A stretch of DNA of 64,000 bases from Dyadobacter sp. CY261 (GTDB taxonomy: Bacteria; Bacteroidota; Bacteroidia; Cytophagales; Spirosomataceae). The position numbers were made by a program, and so were the translations under genes. The stretch's first letter is position 1, and every line of letters starts with the position of its first letter. The notes under the pieces were generated by a model. That model had not been told where the DNA came from. It worked only from the letters and a program-made list of their open reading frames with translations, and made no database searches. Positions 1 to 9,094 of this stretch are shown here, one piece after another. The stretch spans positions 1-64,000 of the forward strand of contig NZ_JAKCPW010000009.1 of assembly GCF_021440085.1 (NCBI RefSeq), read 5' to 3'.

Positions 1-100
1 AACAAATGTCAGTCTGGCTATAACAAATGTCAGTCTGGCTATAACAAATGTCAGTCTGGCTATAACAGATGTCAGTCTGGCTATAACAAATGTCAGTCTG
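1..100. repeat. 21-bp tandem repeat, four full copies plus a partial one
   Basis: A 21-base unit beginning aacaaatgtcagtctgg and ending in ctat is repeated head to tail at 1-21, 22-42, 43-63 and 64-84. The fourth copy has one change (aacagatg), and a fifth starts at 85 and runs into the inverted repeat at 91. The array reaches the window edge, so its true length is unknown. The core tgtcagtctg is also the end of the left arm of the inverted repeat, so the array may have grown from that arm. Confidence 0.9.
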
Positions 101-152
101 AGCGCAGTCGAAGACAGCACGTGCATGCCCTTCGACTGTGCTCAAACTGACA
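91..152. repeat. Imperfect 23-bp inverted repeat (REP-like palindrome)
   Basis: The left arm at 91-113 begins tgtcagtctgagcgcag and the right arm at 130-152 begins cttcgactgtgctcaaa. They are reverse complements except at two positions, around a 16-base spacer. It lies just downstream of the minus-strand gene ending at 182, so it could fold as a 3'-end stem-loop in that transcript. It has the look of a dispersed palindromic repeat; only this copy is seen here. Confidence 0.75.
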
Positions 153-181
153 AAAACCTGCTCGGGGCAACGTGCCAAACA

Positions 182-925
182 TTAGTCATTAACTTTTAGC
201 GTTGAATAGCCTTTGGTATTCGCTGTATAAGGGTCCTTTCCAAAACTTTTCAATTTCAACACCACATCCTTGGAATTGATTTCGGAAAGCAGCAGGTCCG
301 AAGGCAACAGGTTCATGTAATCGAACGAAACGGGCAGACTTACCGCGCTTTCTACAAATTCGAGGCCGTAAAGTGGATACACGCTGAATGGCGTTTTAGT
401 CAGCCAGATTTTCTCCTGTGTTCCCGAAGTTGCGTAGGTCAGGTCGTATTCAGTGCTGGTAAAGCCGAATTCCTCCCTTTTGTTCTCCGTGGGAACGACA
501 TAAGTCTTAAAATCATCCTGTTGCTGCTTTTTGGTATCTATATCCGGCTTAAACTCCTTCACCACCTCGTTGACCCTGACCTTTTTCCCATCCTCGTCCG
601 TTCCGCAGAAAATATATCTGCCATCGGGAAAGGCAATCACGAAATCAAAGCTTTTACCACCCTGGCCAAAGCTGGTTTCCTTCACAAAACACATAGCGCC
701 GGTTACAGGATCCAAATGTATTTTGAGGGCGCCACTGGACTTGTCGGCTTTGTTTTGATAATCGAAAACCAGGGCATGACTAAAATAATATTGGCCTTTA
801 TCTGGCTTCCAGAGCAATGCACGCTGCTTGTCGGCAGGAATTTTCTTTGGCGCTTGCGCCATCGCTGGGGCAATAGCACCCAACAAGCCGACCAAAAGCA
901 CTATAATGGTTAAATATCGTTTCAT
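182..925 (-). CDS. Secreted protein of unknown function
   Basis: This 247-residue protein begins with a clear Sec signal peptide: Lys-Arg, a hydrophobic stretch at residues 5-20, and likely cleavage after about residue 23-25 (AMA/AQA). The mature part has alternating polar and hydrophobic segments typical of beta-rich periplasmic proteins, with a region near residues 70-125 rich in Gly and Asp, and no motif I recognise. It resembles in outline small DUF4412-type secreted proteins, but I cannot support that assignment. It has no close same-strand neighbour and appears to be monocistronic. The downstream side carries the palindrome at 91-152. Confidence 0.75.
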   Translation of the reverse strand: MKRYLTIIVLLVGLLGAIAPAMAQAPKKIPADKQRALLWKPDKGQYYFSHALVFDYQNKADKSSGALKIHLDPVTGAMCFVKETSFGQGGKSFDFVIAFPDGRYIFCGTDEDGKKVRVNEVVKEFKPDIDTKKQQQDDFKTYVVPTENKREEFGFTSTEYDLTYATSGTQEKIWLTKTPFSVYPLYGLEFVESAVSLPVSFDYMNLLPSDLLLSEINSKDVVLKLKSFGKDPYTANTKGYSTLKVND

Positions 926-1141
926 TTCACAGGTATTTAAAATGAATGCAAGCTAAAAAGAGCCCGTCGAAAAACCATACCATCGCTACAATTTCCCGAA
1001 TTGCACACGTCGGGTGAACACTATATTAAATTTACACATCCGGCAGAACCCACTGATTTTATTTGAGCTACTGGTCGACAGCGCGTCTCATGCGAGCATT
1101 TGACGCGAACAGTGTAAATTGCACCGCATTTGCCATATCCC

Positions 1142-1951
1142 ATGAGCCTTCAATTCCAGACAAAAAACATTACACTTGCGCCAGGTCGCCGCATTTACTT
1201 CGCTTCGGATTTTCACCTTGGAGTACCCACCGCTGCCGCAAGCCGTGAACGTGAAAAACGCATTGTAACTTGGCTTGATTCTATCCGGCATAATGCACAG
1301 ACCATTGTTCTGGTGGGTGATATTTTTGATTTCTGGTTTGAATACAATCGCGCTGTTCCCAAGGGTTTTGTGCGTTTGCTGGGGAAGTTGGCCGAATTGA
1401 CTGACGAAGGGATCGAACTGATCATTTTTACAGGGAACCACGACATGTGGATGTCGGGCTACCTGACAGAAGAACTAGGCGCTCCTGTTTACCGAAATCC
1501 GGTTGATTTTAAAGTCAGATCGCAAGCAGGCGAGAAAAACCTGCTTGTGGGGCATGGCGACGGCCTCGGCCCCGGGGACAATACTTACAAGTTTTTGAAG
1601 AAAGTATTCGAAAACCGGTTCTTTCAGGGGCTATTCCGAATCGTGCACCCGGACGTAGGCATGTGGATCGCCTCCGAGTGGTCGAAGCGCAGCCGTTTAG
1701 CTAATGTAAACAAGGGCGAAGAAAGATTTCTTGGCGCAGACAATGAATGGTTGTTTCAATATTGTCGCGAGGTGGAGGCGTCGATGCACCATGATTTCTA
1801 CATATTCGGGCACCGGCACCTGGTGCTGGATATGCATGTCAGCGCCCGCTCGCGGTATATTAATCTGGGGGAATGGGTTACACAGCAGCATTATGCTGTG
1901 TTCGATGGAAATGAATTGCAGTTAAAAAAGTTTGAACTGGCAGGCCATTAA
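1142..1951 (+). CDS. lpxH: UDP-2,3-diacylglucosamine diphosphatase (LpxH-type metallophosphoesterase)
   Basis: The protein hydrolyses UDP-2,3-diacylglucosamine to lipid X and UMP in the fourth step of lipid A synthesis, at the inner face of the inner membrane. The calcineurin-like metal motifs are in order: DFHLG near residue 25, GDIFDFW, GNHDMW, a central HGDG and a final GHRH. Length (269 residues from the ATG at 1142) fits the family. A TTG at 1130 in the same frame would add four residues; the ATG is preferred. The stop overlaps the convergent stop of the next gene by four bases. The other lipid A genes seen here (lpxA, lpxC-fabZ, lpxD) are about 32 kb away, so lpxH is unlinked. Confidence 0.88.
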   Translation: MSLQFQTKNITLAPGRRIYFASDFHLGVPTAAASREREKRIVTWLDSIRHNAQTIVLVGDIFDFWFEYNRAVPKGFVRLLGKLAELTDEGIELIIFTGNHDMWMSGYLTEELGAPVYRNPVDFKVRSQAGEKNLLVGHGDGLGPGDNTYKFLKKVFENRFFQGLFRIVHPDVGMWIASEWSKRSRLANVNKGEERFLGADNEWLFQYCREVEASMHHDFYIFGHRHLVLDMHVSARSRYINLGEWVTQQHYAVFDGNELQLKKFELAGH

Positions 1952-2703
1952 TTACTGGTCCTTTTCTTTGCAGCTTCTACTTCGCTCGGGCTTGGTATAA
2001 TGAAATCCTGCTTGGTGATATTCTCACGCGGCGTAGCATTCAGCTCCTTGCTCCAATCCTTTTGCTTCAAATCGCCATTTTTAACCGACTTGATAAACTT
2101 AGCCCATGCAAACGGGTTCAGGAACGGGAAACTCGTAGCAAATCCCTTATTGGCAGCGGATTCCCGTCCAAACATTAACTGGTCCATAGAATACCGATAG
2201 TTTGTCTGCGCGTTATTAGGCACCTGGGCAGCCATACGATTGATATAATCGGGATCGGTACTTTTCGCCAAAGCGTCGCGTTCCGCCTGATCAGGCAACT
2301 TGAGTGCGAGGAAAGCCTTTTTAAATTCTTCCTCGGTTGAATACGGGTAAATTGTTACACCCGAAAGTGTTACAACATCTTCCCGCAATGCAACAATCGC
2401 TGAATACAGCTCGGAATTATAGTTTCTGGGTACAATATGGTATTGCTTTTTGAAGCCCACATAGCTGAACACAATGCTGTCGCCCGGGAAAACAGGAATT
2501 GTGAAAGAACCATCGCTTTTCGCAAGCGTTCCCCGTCCCGCGTTCACGATGAAAATAGTGGCACCCGGCAATCGTTCGGTGGTTTTGCCTCCCACAACCA
2601 CGCCGGAGAAGATAATCGCCTTTTGTTCACCCTGAGCAAATGCCTCCCGGCCACACAACATTCCCGCAAGCACGAGGAAAAATATAAAAAAACTCCGTTT
2701 CAT
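1948..2703 (-). CDS. Secreted protein with carboxypeptidase-regulatory-like domain
   Basis: From the Met at 2703 the product has 251 residues with a signal peptide (MKRSFFIFF and a hydrophobic core, cleavage after about AFA). It is followed by one beta-sandwich domain of the CarboxypepD-reg kind: FSGVVVGGKT, RLPGATIFI, SDGSFTIPV, SIVFSYVGF. Such domains are usual at the N-terminus of TonB receptors, but here nothing like a plug or barrel follows. The remaining 130 residues are polar and unassigned. The reading frame is open to 2733, but the Met at 2703 directly precedes the signal sequence. It probably acts in the periplasm or at the cell surface; the role is unknown. Confidence 0.8.
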   Translation of the reverse strand: MKRSFFIFFLVLAGMLCGREAFAQGEQKAIIFSGVVVGGKTTERLPGATIFIVNAGRGTLAKSDGSFTIPVFPGDSIVFSYVGFKKQYHIVPRNYNSELYSAIVALREDVVTLSGVTIYPYSTEEEFKKAFLALKLPDQAERDALAKSTDPDYINRMAAQVPNNAQTNYRYSMDQLMFGRESAANKGFATSFPFLNPFAWAKFIKSVKNGDLKQKDWSKELNATPRENITKQDFIIPSPSEVEAAKKRTSN

Positions 2704-2869
2704 TCCTTCCAGATTACGCTCCGGGATTGACACCCCCGAGAGCTTTGATTAGCATAATAAGTTTCCCTTCGAATAGTGTCTGCGAAAAGCGTGTAAAATT
2801 TCGTTCCTCATTTTACAAACGACCCAAGTAACCGCGGATTGCCCCACGTTTTATACAAAGCTGCTTTAC

Positions 2870-3703
2870 TCAGGAAAATAACTTTAAAAAAGTAACAATA
2901 AATGGTGCCGACAGCAAAAGTCCATCGAAGCGATCGAGAAAGCCGCCGTGCCCGGGAATGCTGGTTCCGGAGTCTTTGATCGCGATGCTCCGCTTAAATA
3001 ACGACTCTACCAAATCTCCGTACGTGCCCGCCACGACGATAATCGCCCCGATGCAATACCACTTCCAGGGTTCGAAGGTACGGAAATATTGCCCGAGCGC
3101 AAATGCAATAATCCCCGCAAAAACTGCACTGCCGATCGAACCCTCCCAGGATTTTTTAGGTGAAATGCGTTCGAACAGTTTTCTTTTCCCAAACTTGGTA
3201 CCTGCGAAATACCCACCAATATCAGAAGCCCAAAGCAACAGCAGGCTGCCCAGAACGATCTCATAATTATATGTTCCGCCCCGCAAAGCCATCACAATGA
3301 TCAGCGCGAAAGGTAATGCCACGTAAATAATGCCCAGAAACGTAAACCCGATATTCGTGAAAGGTTTCAGGTCATTCTTTTTGTACAGTTTGATAAAAAA
3401 GATCATTGATAGCAACGGACTGATAATGAAGTAGTTTTCAAACTCAACAATATCCTGTTCTATCAGATACGCAAGAAGTATCATGACTGTGCCACAGAAG
3501 GTGCCATAATAGGTCAACGGCTGGTTACCGTCGAGGCCAAGCAGCTTATAAAATTCGAGCTGCGTTAAAGAGCTGATAGCACAAAAAAGCAGTAAAAACG
3601 ACCATTCGCTGTAAATTATGCAACTGATAATGACAAATACGCCTGCAAGCCCCGTGATGGTCCTTTGCTGTAAATTACTCAGACTGTTTAAGCGCTTCTT
3701 CAT
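2870..3703 (-). CDS. cdsA: Phosphatidate cytidylyltransferase
   Basis: The product makes CDP-diacylglycerol from phosphatidic acid and CTP, the entry point to phospholipid synthesis. The 277-residue protein is mostly membrane helices, and its C-terminus carries the family signature (SIPGHGGFLDRFDGLLLSAP), with an upstream KKSWEGSIGS segment that is also conserved. The start at 3703 overlaps the end of the DUF2007 gene by 29 bases, suggesting translational coupling in a CPBP protease / DUF2007 / cdsA operon. Confidence 0.93.
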   Translation of the reverse strand: MKKRLNSLSNLQQRTITGLAGVFVIISCIIYSEWSFLLLFCAISSLTQLEFYKLLGLDGNQPLTYYGTFCGTVMILLAYLIEQDIVEFENYFIISPLLSMIFFIKLYKKNDLKPFTNIGFTFLGIIYVALPFALIIVMALRGGTYNYEIVLGSLLLLWASDIGGYFAGTKFGKRKLFERISPKKSWEGSIGSAVFAGIIAFALGQYFRTFEPWKWYCIGAIIVVAGTYGDLVESLFKRSIAIKDSGTSIPGHGGFLDRFDGLLLSAPFIVTFLKLFS

Positions 3704-3896
3704 TCGTCAGTATGGTTTGAGCCGTTGCAAGGTCGGCCGCGGGCACATGCACTTCACACATTCCGAAAATCGGATAGCTGCTGTCCTGCTTATTGACTAT
3801 CACCGCTGCGATTCCGTTCTGTTCTAAGATTTCACGGGCTATTTCGGCCCGGATCATTTGTCCGCTCTGGTAGGCCTTCGCCCAATTCTCCTCCAT
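3675..3896 (-). CDS. DUF2007 family protein
   Basis: This 73-residue soluble protein has the compact alpha/beta pattern of DUF2007 ('putative signal transducing protein'). An N-terminal helix (IRAEIAREILEQNGI) precedes strands AAVIVNK and CEVHVPAAD and a final helix ending in a short acidic tail. No catalytic residues are evident and the family's function is not established. It sits between the CPBP protease gene and cdsA on the same strand, and its 3' end overlaps cdsA. Confidence 0.75.
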   Translation of the reverse strand: MEENWAKAYQSGQMIRAEIAREILEQNGIAAVIVNKQDSSYPIFGMCEVHVPAADLATAQTILTNEEALKQSE

Positions 3897-3927
3897 GAAT
3901 TTCTGAAATGTTAAATTTTCTTAAAAG

Positions 3928-4887
3928 TTATGTGGTAAAACCTGTTTTCGCCGTTTCTCCGTTCTTTTTGATCACCCCGAGTATGACCGTGGAAACCACC
4001 AGCGACGCCAGAATTAGTATAAACGGCATCGACTTAGCCTCCTCAATATTGATTTTGACAATCCCCACATTATGCAAGTACATCATTACCAGCACAAAAC
4101 CGTTGTTTACAAAATGCGCAAGCACAGCCACCCAAATGTTTCCCGTCCAATAATACAGATAGCCGAACAATGCACCAAGCATCATCCGCGGCAGAAAACC
4201 GTAAAACTGGAAGTGAATAGCGCTAAAAATAGCCGCAGACAGCCACACCGCGACGTGGATATTACGCAATTCCTGGAAAAGCTTCGTTTGAATAACACCC
4301 CGGAAAAGTGCTTCCTCTCCCAGCGCCGGGAGGAGGGTCACCACAAACAACGCAATCAAAAGTTGACTTAAACTATCATACCCAGTGAGAAAATCAGTCA
4401 TGACAGAAAGCTGATCTTCCTTATCACGCATCCATTTTTCAAGCCCCGATAATGCATCCGGCAAATCCATGGCTGCGTTCCATTCGATAAACTTGCTGTT
4501 CACCGGGATAAATGCAAGTACTAGCAAAAAAGCAAGTCCCCAGATGTGCCAGGCCGGAGTCCGTTCGGTGCTGAACTGCCTGATATTGCGGCGTTCGATA
4601 TAGAACCAGTAAATCAGCGTCGGCAGCAGGTAAGAACAAAAGTGGACGGTACCTTGCATGATCATTAAAGCATTCCACCCGTCCGGTATTTTCTCAGGCT
4701 CGGCAAATAACTGTGTGAGCAATGATGTAACGCTTTCAGTATCCGCTTTGAGGTAAACGGCAAGGACCATTACAGCCAGCACATTTCCCACAGCCATCCC
4801 GATAAGCATGAAGCCGACTAATACCAATAAGCTGCCCCAGGTGCCGGGTACACGGGATACGGCCAGATTCGGGTTACTATTTTGCAT
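3928..4887 (-). CDS. CPBP family intramembrane metalloprotease
   Basis: The 319-residue membrane protein belongs to the CPBP (CAAX protease / bacteriocin-processing) family. The signature motifs lie in its second half: EEALFRGV, then an AIHFQFYG helix with its histidine, then LAHFVNNG. These supply the glutamates and histidines expected of the intramembrane active site. About eight hydrophobic segments are visible. The Met at 4887 (MQNSNPN) is preferred over 4917, which would add ten residues from the intergenic AT-rich stretch. The substrate is unknown; the gene leads the group that continues to DUF2007 and cdsA. Confidence 0.85.
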   Translation of the reverse strand: MQNSNPNLAVSRVPGTWGSLLVLVGFMLIGMAVGNVLAVMVLAVYLKADTESVTSLLTQLFAEPEKIPDGWNALMIMQGTVHFCSYLLPTLIYWFYIERRNIRQFSTERTPAWHIWGLAFLLVLAFIPVNSKFIEWNAAMDLPDALSGLEKWMRDKEDQLSVMTDFLTGYDSLSQLLIALFVVTLLPALGEEALFRGVIQTKLFQELRNIHVAVWLSAAIFSAIHFQFYGFLPRMMLGALFGYLYYWTGNIWVAVLAHFVNNGFVLVMMYLHNVGIVKINIEEAKSMPFILILASLVVSTVILGVIKKNGETAKTGFTT

Positions 4888-4965
4888 AATTGGTGTAAAT
4901 TTACAGTTTATTATCAATTTGTAAACAAGGGCTTCGCAAACCGGCCCGGGTAAAGGGGTTACCTT

Positions 4966-5044
4966 CCGGGGAGTTCCACTCCGGGAAGTTCCACTCCGGG
5001 AAGTTCCACTCCGGGGAGTTCCACTCCGGGAGTTCCACTCCGGG
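4966..5044. repeat. 15-bp tandem repeat between divergent genes
   Basis: A 15-base unit ccggg(g/a)agttccact occurs at 4966, 4981, 4996 and 5011, then a 14-base copy at 5026, then the first five bases of another. It fills much of the space between the divergent CPBP protease gene and dusB and ends 31 bases before the dusB start. It can be translated on the minus strand as PEWN-type repeats, but nothing suggests a real gene there. Confidence 0.9.
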
Positions 5045-5075
5045 ACATACTACTGCGAAGTGCTTATGATGGCTT

Positions 5076-6065
5076 ATGGTTAAGATTGGAAATATTGAGT
5101 TGAGTGACTTCCCGCTGCTGCTGGCTCCGATGGAAGATGTGAGCGACCCACCGTTCCGTGCAGTTTGCAAGGAAAACGGTGCAGATTTGATGTATACCGA
5201 GTTTGTATCGTCGGAAGGTCTGATCCGTGATGCAGCCAAAAGCGTTCAGAAGCTGGATATATTTGAATATGAAAGACCGGTGGGCATTCAGCTCTTCGGC
5301 AGCGACGTGGAAACGATGGGCTCATGTGCGGAGATCGCTTCTCGCGTCAACCCCGACCTCATCGATATTAACTACGGCTGCCCGGTCAAAAATGTCGCCT
5401 GCCGTGGCGCAGGGGCTGCATTATTGCAGGACATTCCTAAGATGGTCAAAATGACCGAATCCGTTGTTAAATCGACGCATTTGCCTGTGACTGTAAAAAC
5501 GCGGCTGGGCTGGGATGATAATACCCGGAACATCGAAGAAGTAGCAGAGCGTCTGCAGGACATTGGGATTAAGGCATTGTCCATTCACGGACGAACCCGT
5601 GTGCAGATGTACAAAGGCTCCGCCGACTGGTCGCTGATCGCCAAAGTGAAGGAAAACCCGCGCATCACCATCCCTATTTTCGGTAATGGTGATATCGATA
5701 CGCCCGAAAAGGCTTTGGAATATAAAAACAGATATGGCGTCGACGGCATTATGATCGGCCGTGCATCTATTGGCAATCCCTGGGTGTTCAACGAGATTAA
5801 GCATTATCTCAGAACCGGCGAAAAACTGCCGCCTCCTACGATGGAGCAGCGCGTGGACGTTTGCCGCAGGCACCTCGAATTCTCGATCCGTTGGAAAGGC
5901 CCGGTGGCCGGTGTTTTTGAAATGAGAAGGCATTATACCAACTATTTCAAAGGGCTGGAACACTTTAAGCCCTACCGCATGCGTCTCGTGGAAGCACCTA
6001 CATTTGACGAACTCGAAAGTATCCTCAAAGAAATTTCGAACGATTACAGCGAAATAGTATGCTAA
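5076..6065 (+). CDS. dusB: tRNA-dihydrouridine synthase
   Basis: This FMN-dependent enzyme reduces uridine to dihydrouridine in the tRNA D-loop. The 329 residues start with LLLAPMEDVSDPPFR (FMN-binding barrel strand 1). The catalytic cysteine lies in DINYGCPVKNV (Cys102), then TVKTRLGWDD, IHGRTR, and the phosphate-binding IPIFGNGDI and GIMIGRASIGNPW. The motif pattern and length fit the DusB branch. The stop overlaps the start of the biotin-carrier gene by seven bases, so the two are probably co-translated. Confidence 0.92.
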   Translation: MVKIGNIELSDFPLLLAPMEDVSDPPFRAVCKENGADLMYTEFVSSEGLIRDAAKSVQKLDIFEYERPVGIQLFGSDVETMGSCAEIASRVNPDLIDINYGCPVKNVACRGAGAALLQDIPKMVKMTESVVKSTHLPVTVKTRLGWDDNTRNIEEVAERLQDIGIKALSIHGRTRVQMYKGSADWSLIAKVKENPRITIPIFGNGDIDTPEKALEYKNRYGVDGIMIGRASIGNPWVFNEIKHYLRTGEKLPPPTMEQRVDVCRRHLEFSIRWKGPVAGVFEMRRHYTNYFKGLEHFKPYRMRLVEAPTFDELESILKEISNDYSEIVC

Positions 6066-6586
6066 AAATAAACGTGGGCAACAAGCCGCAGGGCGAGCAA
6101 TCTGAAAACGGCAATACATTTGACATAGATCATCAGCAGAATGCCTGGTTTATCGATGGAAAAGCTTTTGAAGGCGATATTGTCGCCCTCGGTCATAACC
6201 GGTTCCACATTATTTGGAAAAATAAATCATACAATATCGAAGTGATCGACCGCAATCCGGCGGAGAAATCGACTCATCTACTCATCAACGGGCAGCATTA
6301 CTATACTTCGGCCAAGGACGACCTTGATCTTCTGCTCGAAAAAATGGGTATGCAAAACAACGCTTCTCAAAAAATCAACAATGTAAAAGCACCCATGCCG
6401 GGCCTGATCCAGTCCATTGCCGTGGCCGAGGGCGACAGCATTGCCAAAGGCGACAACCTGCTCGTGCTGGTAGCGATGAAAATGGAAAATGTGATCAAAT
6501 CATCTGGTAGTGGTGTCATTAAAACCCTGAAAGTAGCACCCGGGCAGATTGTGGAAAAAAACCAGGTATTATTGGAGTTTCACTAA
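6059..6586 (+). CDS. Biotin/lipoyl-attachment domain protein (biotin carboxyl carrier)
   Basis: The last 75 of 175 residues form a biotinyl domain with the attachment motif AMKM (biotinylated Lys141), framed by KAPMPGLIQSI and GQIVEKNQVLLEF. The first 100 residues are a separate polar domain, like the region before the biotinyl domain in acyl-CoA (propionyl- or methylcrotonyl-type) carboxylase alpha chains. It is a stand-alone carrier: no carboxylase or carboxyltransferase gene is nearby. The start overlaps dusB. It likely serves an acyl-CoA carboxylase encoded elsewhere. Confidence 0.82.
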   Translation: MLKINVGNKPQGEQSENGNTFDIDHQQNAWFIDGKAFEGDIVALGHNRFHIIWKNKSYNIEVIDRNPAEKSTHLLINGQHYYTSAKDDLDLLLEKMGMQNNASQKINNVKAPMPGLIQSIAVAEGDSIAKGDNLLVLVAMKMENVIKSSGSGVIKTLKVAPGQIVEKNQVLLEFH

Positions 6587-6648
6587 ATAACTTGTGAATC
6601 TGAACTTCGTCCGCTTATTTTTACAGATCAAAACACCACATCCCAACC

Positions 6649-7371
6649 ATGCCGGAACCAAAATTCAAACGTTTATTACTGAAACTCAGCGGAGAAGCAC
6701 TCAACGGGGGCGATAAAGCCCAGGTCATCGACTTTAACATTCTCGACAATTACGCAAAGGAAATCAAAAGGATTACTGAGGTTGGCGTACAGGTTGCAAT
6801 CGTCATTGGTGGTGGGAATATTTTTCGCGGAGCTTCCGTGGAAAAATCAGGGATAGACCGTGTTCAAGGCGATCATATGGGCATGCTGGCAACCGTGATC
6901 AACGGGATGGCCATTCAGAGCTCATTGGAAAAACATGGTATGAACACGCGTTTGATGTCTGCGATCAAAATGGAGCAGGTTTGCGAACCATTGATCCGCC
7001 GCCGCGCAGTTCGTCACCTCGAAAAAGGGCGTGTGGTAATTTTCGGGGCAGGAACTGGTAATCCTTATTTCACAACCGACACTACGGCTGGCCTTCGCGC
7101 GATCGAGTCGGAATCGGAAGTGGTATTAAAAGGAACCCGTGTTGACGGCGTTTACACGGCCGATCCGGAGAAGGACCCGACCGCTACCAAATATGACCAG
7201 CTTTCGTTTGACGAAGCGCTATCCAAAAATCTTAAGATCATGGACCTTACCGCATTTACATTGTGCAAGGAAAACGATCTTCCGATCATCGTATTCGATA
7301 TGAATAAGCCCGGTAACCTATACGATCTGGTAATGGGTGGAAAAGTCGGAACGCTGATTTCGAACCAATAG
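6649..7371 (+). CDS. pyrH: Uridylate kinase
   Basis: The product phosphorylates UMP to UDP in pyrimidine synthesis. The 240 residues have the amino-acid-kinase fold: [12 protein letters not shown] at the N-terminus, [13 protein letters not shown] for phosphate binding, [17 protein letters not shown], and a C-terminal GKVGTLIS. Length is typical. It is followed 24 bases later by frr, the usual bacterial arrangement. Confidence 0.96.
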   Translation: MPEPKFKRLLLKLSGEALNGGDKAQVIDFNILDNYAKEIKRITEVGVQVAIVIGGGNIFRGASVEKSGIDRVQGDHMGMLATVINGMAIQSSLEKHGMNTRLMSAIKMEQVCEPLIRRRAVRHLEKGRVVIFGAGTGNPYFTTDTTAGLRAIESESEVVLKGTRVDGVYTADPEKDPTATKYDQLSFDEALSKNLKIMDLTAFTLCKENDLPIIVFDMNKPGNLYDLVMGGKVGTLISNQ

Positions 7372-7395
7372 AAAAATACAGCTTATTATAACACA

Positions 7396-7956
7396 ATGGA
7401 AGAGATAGAATTATATCTGGACGACGCCAAGGATACCATGGAAGGCGCAATCAAACACCTTATCATCGAATTAGGTAAAATCCGCGCCGGAAAAGCATCT
7501 CCACAAATGCTGGAAGGTCTTCAGATCGAATACTATGGTTCAATGACGCCGATCCAGAACGTGTCGACGATCAATACGCCCGATGCACGGACACTGGCAA
7601 TCAAGCCTTTTGAGAAAAAGATCATCAACGACATCGAAAAGGCCATCCGTAACAGTAACCTAGGCTTTTCTCCTTCCAATGATGGCGAAATGATCCGGAT
7701 TTCTGTTCCCCCATTGAATGAAGAACGCAGACGCGAGCTGGTAAAACGTGCCAAAAATGAGATCGAAACAGCGAAGATCAATGTCCGTAACATACGTCAG
7801 GACGCCAACAACTCCTTGCGCAAACTGACAAAAGAAGGCGTTTCCGAAGATCTGGTAAAATCCAGTGAGGACCGCGTTCAGAAACTGACAGACAGCTACA
7901 TTGCCAGGATTGAACAGATATTCTCCATCAAGGAAAAGGAGATCATGGAAGTATAA
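7396..7956 (+). CDS. frr: Ribosome recycling factor
   Basis: The 186-residue protein splits post-termination ribosomes together with EF-G. It shows the full family pattern: the KIRAGKASPQML helix, the small domain with YYGSMTPIQNV and DARTLAIKPFEK, RISVPPLNEERRRELVK, and the long C-terminal helix. It is the last gene of the dusB / carrier / pyrH / frr run and ends just before a strong hairpin terminator. Confidence 0.96.
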   Translation: MEEIELYLDDAKDTMEGAIKHLIIELGKIRAGKASPQMLEGLQIEYYGSMTPIQNVSTINTPDARTLAIKPFEKKIINDIEKAIRNSNLGFSPSNDGEMIRISVPPLNEERRRELVKRAKNEIETAKINVRNIRQDANNSLRKLTKEGVSEDLVKSSEDRVQKLTDSYIARIEQIFSIKEKEIMEV

Positions 7957-7981
7957 CAACGACTGATTCCCTACCTTAACC

Positions 7982-8014
7982 ATCAAAAAACCCGCTTTAC
8001 GCGGGTTTTTTGAT
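7982..8014. terminator. Bidirectional intrinsic terminator
   Basis: A perfect 14-base inverted repeat (atcaaaaaacccgc / gcgggttttttgat) surrounds the loop tttac. The T-run on either strand lets it end both the frr transcript and the convergent UDP-sugar operon. Confidence 0.9.
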
Positions 8015-8065
8015 ATGAATCTATTAGAAAATAGGCGGCCGACGGCCGACCACTGAAGATACTTT

Positions 8066-9058
8066 TTATTTATTGGCGCTGAATCCTTCGAAACCGCGGT
8101 GATTTGACTCCTCGTACAGACGCTCTTTCGGCAAGCTGCGGAAATAATCGTAAGTAATGCGTAAACCTTCCTCACGCGACACCTTTGGCTCCCATCCAAG
8201 GATTTCCTTTGCTTTCGAAATATCCGGCTGGCGCTGTTTGGGATCATCCTGCGGAAGAGGTTTATAGACCACTTTCTGATCGGTGCCTGTCAGCTTGATA
8301 ATCTCTTCTGCGAACTGCCCGATGGTGATTTCCCTGGGGTTACCGATGTTGACAGGTAAAGAATAATCGCTCATGAGCAAACGGTAAATCCCTTCCACCA
8401 AATCATCGACATAGCAGAATGAACGGGTTTGTGAACCATCACCAAACACAGTAATGTCCTCACCACGCAATGCCTGGCCCATGAATGCCGGTAATACGCG
8501 TCCGTCGTTCAGGCGCATTCTGGGCCCATAGGTGTTGAAGATGCGGACAATACGGGTTTCCAGATCATGGTAGCGGTGGTATGCCATCGTGATCGCCTCC
8601 TGGTAACGTTTCGCCTCGTCGTAGCAACCGCGTGGGCCGATCGGGTTCACGTGGCCCCAATACTCCTCGGTTTGCGGGTGTACCAGCGGGTCGCCATACA
8701 CTTCCGAAGTGGAAGCGATGATGAAACGTGATTTTTTGGCGCGGGCCAATCCCAGCAGGTTGTGCGTTCCCATTGCTCCTACTTTAAGCGTCTGGATAGG
8801 GATTTTCAGATAATCGATCGGACTTGCTGGGGATGCAAAGTGCATGATGTAGTCGAGCTCGCCCGGCACGTGCACATATTTAGTCACATCATGATGGTTA
8901 AACTCGAAGTTCGGGTCTGGCATCAAATGCTCGATATTGCGCATATCACCCGTGATCAGGTTGTCCATCCCGATCACATACATTCCCTCCTTTAGAAAAC
9001 GCTCGCAGAGGTGCGAACCCAGGAAACCTGCTGCTCCCGTAATTAAAACACGTTTCAT
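8066..9058 (-). CDS. UDP-glucuronate decarboxylase (UDP-xylose synthase-type SDR)
   Basis: The 330-residue extended short-chain dehydrogenase/reductase has the NAD-binding GAAGFLGSH at residues 8-16, the serine region STSEVYGDP and the catalytic pair Tyr146/Lys150 in YDEAKR. The [27 protein letters not shown] and [10 protein letters not shown] segments are typical of UDP-glucuronate decarboxylases, which give UDP-xylose. It lies 36 bases downstream of UDP-glucose dehydrogenase, the enzyme that makes its substrate. A dTDP-glucose dehydratase or other epimerase is less likely on these motifs. UDP-xylose would feed extracellular polysaccharide or glycan synthesis. Confidence 0.88.
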   Translation of the reverse strand: MKRVLITGAAGFLGSHLCERFLKEGMYVIGMDNLITGDMRNIEHLMPDPNFEFNHHDVTKYVHVPGELDYIMHFASPASPIDYLKIPIQTLKVGAMGTHNLLGLARAKKSRFIIASTSEVYGDPLVHPQTEEYWGHVNPIGPRGCYDEAKRYQEAITMAYHRYHDLETRIVRIFNTYGPRMRLNDGRVLPAFMGQALRGEDITVFGDGSQTRSFCYVDDLVEGIYRLLMSDYSLPVNIGNPREITIGQFAEEIIKLTGTDQKVVYKPLPQDDPKQRQPDISKAKEILGWEPKVSREEGLRITYDYFRSLPKERLYEESNHRGFEGFSANK

Positions 9059-9094
9059 TAAGATGAGTAAGTTAGAGTATTTACTAATTTATGA

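Noticed and set aside
1-152. CRISPR array
   Set aside because: Units are contiguous with no spacers and there are no cas genes in the window.
4901-5239. Minus-strand frame with PEWN repeats across the 15-bp array
   Set aside because: It is a translation of the tandem repeat running into dusB; no start context, signal or family supports it.
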